Positions 41,935-44,887 of a DNA stretch of 44,887 nt are shown here, in pieces. Under the pieces are notes generated by a model. It did no database searches and was not told the DNA's origin. It was given only the letters and a program-made list of their open reading frames with translations. Each line of letters starts with the position of its first letter. The stretch's first letter is position 1. This stretch comes from Bacteroidota bacterium. Its GTDB lineage: Bacteria; Bacteroidota; Bacteroidia; Bacteroidales; F082. The position numbers and the translations under genes are program-made. The DNA lies in NCBI GenBank assembly GCA_002686705.1, contig NYYH01000006.1, forward strand, positions 1 through 44,887, given 5' to 3'.

Positions 41935-43650
41935 ATGAAAATTATTAAATATGATGTTTGTATTATAGGTAGTGGCGCCGGGGCTGCACCCATAGCTTAT
42001 GAACTTTCAAAAAACGGATTTAATGTAATTGTTATTGAAAAAGGGCCATGGTTTAAAACTAAGGATCTGTCAAAGGATGAAATTACTAGTACACGAAGAA
42101 ATGTTTATACACCACTTTTGCAAGATGAGCAACATGTAATAGAAAGCAGAAATTCTGATGGAGATTGGGAATCAAAATCTACTTACTCAACAGGAATAAG
42201 CTACTGGAATGGAAACATGGTAGGAGGTTCAACGAACTTAATGAGTGGCTATTTTCATCGTATGAAGCCTAATGATTTTAAACTCCTTACAACATATGGG
42301 CCCATTGAAGGTGCAAATATTACTAACTGGCCAATTGATTATAGTGAGATGGAACCCTACTTTGATATAGTTGAAAAAGAAATTGGTATAAGCGGTCGTG
42401 TTGTTGATCACTCAACACAGGAACCCAGATCAAAAAACCACTTTCCATATCCGCCGCTAGTTGAAAACATTGTTTCCAGTTGGATTGATAATGCTTCAAA
42501 TGAACTCGGTTATGATGCTGTTCCAATTCCTAGAGCAATATTATCCTTACCGGAAAAGAATCGTTCAAGTTGTTATTATTCTAATTATTGCGGAAGTTAT
42601 GGTTGTTCGTCAGATGCCAAGGGAAGTGCCAGAGTAGCGCTGCTTGATAAAGCACTAATCACTGGAAAATGTACAATTCTGCCAAATTCAAAGGTTTATA
42701 AACTGGAGACAAATGGTAATGGTAAAATTATCAGATCATGGCACTATGATGATGAAGGTTCTAAACAAAGTATTGAAGCAGATTTATTTGTTGTCGCATG
42801 CCAGGCAGTTGAAACTTCCAGATTGTTATTGATGAGCAAAAATGAAGATTTTCCAGTTGGATTGGCTAACAATTCTGGGCTTGTTGGAAAAAACCTTCTT
42901 TTTTCGGCAGGAGGTGTTGGATCAGGAATTTTCGATTATGATAATCTAAAAAAAAGTGAAGCAGAACAACTAAAAGTACCAGGACTTTTTGTCAACCGTG
43001 CAATTCAACATTGGTATGAAATTGATGATGCTCGCCTGCCGGACGGACAGGAAAATGAATTCCCAAAGAAAGTAAAAGGAGGTACTGTTGATTTTTTGTT
43101 TGAGCACGCAAATGGTATAAGTAAAGCCATTAGGAATAAATGGGATGAAAACGGAAACTTGGTATATGGTTCGGTGCTTAAATCAAAAATGAAGAAATAT
43201 TTTTTAAATCAACGTAAGTTAAATTTTGAGGTTTTTGCGGATTGGCTGCCAACGGATAACTGTTATGTAACCTTAGATGAAAATATTGTTGACAAATGGG
43301 GTGATCCGGTGGCAAAAATAAGAATCGGTAATCACCCTCATGATTTGGAAGTAGGAAAGTATCTTTCAAAAAAAGCTGAAGATCTCATGGAAAAGATGGG
43401 AGCTATTAACATCAGATCTTCGATAAAAGGATCGCCTCCCACTAATTTAATGGCAGGAGGCTGCCGCTTTGGTGATGATCCAAAAAATTCTGTTCTCGAC
43501 AGGAATTGCAAAGCCCACGAAGTTGATAACCTTTATGTAACCGATGGCAGTTTTATGCCAACTGGAGGGAGTGTAACTTATACCTGGACCATCTATGCCA
43601 ATGCATTTAGGGTTGCCGATATTATTATTAATAGATTAAGAAGAGAATAG
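41935..43650 (+). CDS. GMC-family FAD oxidoreductase (gluconate/glucose dehydrogenase-like)
   Basis: 571-aa flavoprotein without signal peptide, presumably exported with the preceding subunit. The FAD fold is IIGSGAGAAPIAYEL (10-24) with Glu35 in VIEKGP. A cysteine cluster Cys213, Cys219, Cys224 occupies the region where bacterial FAD-glucose dehydrogenases hold a [3Fe-4S] cluster. The C-terminal region has GGCRFGDDPKNSVLD and DGSFMPTGGSVTYTWT. The catalytic His of GMC enzymes (H-x-x-G-G-x-R-M-G) is not present: the segment reads TNLMAGGCRFG, and the second active-site residue (normally His or Asn) aligns with Thr. Substrate unknown; chemistry may differ from standard alcohol oxidation. A palindromic repeat unit lies inside the gene. 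Confidence 0.85.
   Translation: MKIIKYDVCIIGSGAGAAPIAYELSKNGFNVIVIEKGPWFKTKDLSKDEITSTRRNVYTPLLQDEQHVIESRNSDGDWESKSTYSTGISYWNGNMVGGSTNLMSGYFHRMKPNDFKLLTTYGPIEGANITNWPIDYSEMEPYFDIVEKEIGISGRVVDHSTQEPRSKNHFPYPPLVENIVSSWIDNASNELGYDAVPIPRAILSLPEKNRSSCYYSNYCGSYGCSSDAKGSARVALLDKALITGKCTILPNSKVYKLETNGNGKIIRSWHYDDEGSKQSIEADLFVVACQAVETSRLLLMSKNEDFPVGLANNSGLVGKNLLFSAGGVGSGIFDYDNLKKSEAEQLKVPGLFVNRAIQHWYEIDDARLPDGQENEFPKKVKGGTVDFLFEHANGISKAIRNKWDENGNLVYGSVLKSKMKKYFLNQRKLNFEVFADWLPTDNCYVTLDENIVDKWGDPVAKIRIGNHPHDLEVGKYLSKKAEDLMEKMGAINIRSSIKGSPPTNLMAGGCRFGDDPKNSVLDRNCKAHEVDNLYVTDGSFMPTGGSVTYTWTIYANAFRVADIIINRLRRE
43031..43054. repeat. Second copy of the GC-rich palindromic repeat, within the GMC gene
   Basis: 19 of 24 bases identical to 2954-2977, including GACGG and CAGGAAA. 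It encodes ARLPDGQE in frame, so it is tolerated within the protein. It may be an old repeat insertion or chance. Confidence 0.3.
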
Positions 43651-43726
43651 TTTATAGGTTTTTGTAATTTTATTGGCAAATTGACCCTTTACAAAAAATT
43701 ATCAACTCACATTAAAACGATGTAAA

Positions 43727-44821
43727 ATGAAAACAAACAATAAGAAACTTAATTCGATCCTCATAGGAATTATACTATTAACTGGAACATTTGTGAATTA
43801 TACACAAGCATGTACAGGTATAAGATTAATAGCAAAGGACGGTGCTGTTGTTTATAGTCGTACTATGGAATGGGGTGCGTTTGACCTACATTCAAGAATT
43901 GCAGTTATCCCACAAGGGTTTTCATTCACAGGTATTACTCCTGATGGTGAGAATGGAATGAAATGGGAGGGATTATATGGCTTTGTTGGAATTGATATGC
44001 TGTCACAAGATGCTTACGCAGATGGTGTCAACGAAAAAGGTTTAGCAGCTGGCTTGTTTTATCATCCAGGATTTGCAAGTTACCCTGAATACAATGCAAG
44101 TAAAGCTGATATCACAATATCAGCTAAGAATGTTATAAGTTTTATTCTTAGTCAGTACGCAACTATTGAGGAAGTTCGCAAGGGTATGAACAAGGTAATG
44201 GTTGTTCCGGTGGTAGAAGAAGCTTTAGGAATTCCTGTTGCTGCACATTGGATGATTGCAAGTCCTGAAGGTGAATCCATTGTAATTGAGTTCACTGATG
44301 GTAAGATGAAGATTTTTGATGATCCGTTGGGGATTATAACAAATGCTCCAACTTTTGATTGGCACATGACTAATCTACGAAATTACGTAAACCTGTCAGC
44401 TGTAGCCTTACCCGATAAAAAAATAGATGATATTGATTTTGCTCCTCTAGGAGGAGGTAGTGGAATGATTGGATTGCCAGGTGATTTTACACCACCTTCT
44501 CGTTTTGTTCGGGCCGTTGCCTGGACTCAAACAGCAAGACCTACCGCAAATGCTTATGAAACTGTTTATGAAGTATTCAGAATTCTTGATAACTTTAATG
44601 TACCTCTACATGCTGCAGAGGGCTCTGATGGTCCAAGTAAACTTGAAGGTATGCGTAGTTCAACAATATGGACTTCTGCTTGGGACTTAAAGGATCATAT
44701 ACTTTATTATCATACTCAAAATAATAGACGTGTTCGCGCCTTCGATTTTAAAGAAATAGATTTTTCTAATCTCGGAAACGATATTATTCACATCCTTGAA
44801 GTTACCCCATTTTTTAAGTGA
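43727..44821 (+). CDS. Choloylglycine hydrolase/penicillin V acylase-family Ntn enzyme, exported
   Basis: 364-aa protein with a signal peptide (1-28, cleaved after TQA) that exposes Cys29 as N-terminal nucleophile, the hallmark of the linear-amide C-N hydrolases. Arg45 (Cys+16) matches the family arginine; the next site (Cys+19) is Glu48 where bile salt hydrolases have Asp. The NGVNEKGLAAGLFYH segment and the C-terminal R-x-S-x-I-W-T-SAWD pattern also fit. Possible substrates are conjugated bile salts, penicillin V or N-acyl homoserine lactones. It is 76 bp after the GMC gene; no -7 box is evident. Confidence 0.88.
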   Translation: MKTNNKKLNSILIGIILLTGTFVNYTQACTGIRLIAKDGAVVYSRTMEWGAFDLHSRIAVIPQGFSFTGITPDGENGMKWEGLYGFVGIDMLSQDAYADGVNEKGLAAGLFYHPGFASYPEYNASKADITISAKNVISFILSQYATIEEVRKGMNKVMVVPVVEEALGIPVAAHWMIASPEGESIVIEFTDGKMKIFDDPLGIITNAPTFDWHMTNLRNYVNLSAVALPDKKIDDIDFAPLGGGSGMIGLPGDFTPPSRFVRAVAWTQTARPTANAYETVYEVFRILDNFNVPLHAAEGSDGPSKLEGMRSSTIWTSAWDLKDHILYYHTQNNRRVRAFDFKEIDFSNLGNDIIHILEVTPFFK

Positions 44822-44887
44822 AGCCAAATTCTAATTGCTCTATATCTCTATCAGGAGGCCTGGCCGCCGTTATTTTTCCTGGAGAGC
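44822..44887. other. Right edge, uncharacterised
   Basis: 66 bases after the choloylglycine hydrolase gene; the last half is noticeably GC-richer (GGAGGCCTGGCCGCC) than the neighbouring spacers. Too short to tell whether it is the end of a convergent gene or a repeat. Confidence 0.3.

Overview
The window comes from an AT-rich genome of the Bacteroidota, most likely a Bacteroidales/Marinilabiliales-type relative. This is inferred from several signs: many genes are preceded by the phylum-specific -7 box TAnnTTTG (at pntAA with a TTTG at a 20-nt spacing), Shine-Dalgarno sites are mostly absent, lipoproteins are frequent, and the gene families are typical of the phylum (MacB-like permeases of about 800 aa, TonB-type transducer, LytTR/LytS pairs, stand-alone rfaE2, panC-panD-flippase cluster). 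No rRNA, tRNA, CRISPR array, prophage or replication origin was seen. No gene-free stretch exceeds about 300 bases; the longest is positions 1-301.

Layout. 0-4.5 kb: an esterase lipoprotein, an intact IS5-like element (1443-2914) and an MltF-type lytic transglycosylase. 4.6-13.7 kb: an unrecognised surface lipoprotein, an enoyl-CoA hydratase, RmuC, a proton-translocating transhydrogenase operon (pntAA-pntAB-pntB plus a DUF1761 protein), and RadA read divergently from it. 13.8-17.9 kb: M20 amidohydrolase, MtnA, Nudix hydrolase, a CbpA-type DnaJ and a small gene that overlaps the dnaJ end. 17.9-22.1 kb, minus strand: TonB-like protein, thioredoxin-like protein, panC, panD, a flippase-like membrane protein and rfaE2. 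22.1-28.4 kb: a small helical protein, a ZIP metal transporter, Hsp20, a second flippase-like protein, an M28/glutaminyl-cyclase-like lipoprotein, a nitroreductase and a GH17-like lipoprotein. 28.4-34.8 kb: a sigma54-type two-component system divergent from an ABC exporter operon. 34.9-37.6 kb: LytTR regulator, LytS-like kinase and LiaF-like membrane protein. 37.8-44.9 kb: Dus, AspS, a cyclophilin lipoprotein, a gluconate-dehydrogenase-type pair (subunit 3 plus GMC flavoprotein) and a choloylglycine-hydrolase-family enzyme.

The most notable region is 28.4-34.8 kb. The NtrC-like regulator is intact, but its partner kinase carries a single in-frame TAG where the family has a codon such as CAG, just before the ATP-binding N-box. 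The ABC ATPase across the divergent promoter region is broken by a one-base shortfall in a run of eight A. The two lesions hit different parts of one predicted circuit while the regulator and permease stay open. Either the circuit is decaying, or the lesions are bypassed (the A8 run is a natural slippage site), or the assembly has errors. A 57-aa glycine-zipper membrane protein, easily missed because it is so short, heads the ABC operon, 28 nt behind the start point predicted from a plausible but imperfect sigma54 promoter.

Other points of interest are a pair of identical palindromes 31 bp apart upstream of hsp20, a small DinD/BRO-like protein translationally overlapped with dnaJ, a GMC oxidoreductase that lacks the usual catalytic histidine, and promoter boxes lying only 6-7 nt from the start codons of radA and the cyclophilin gene, which suggests leaderless mRNAs. 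All family assignments were made by eye from motifs, without database searches.
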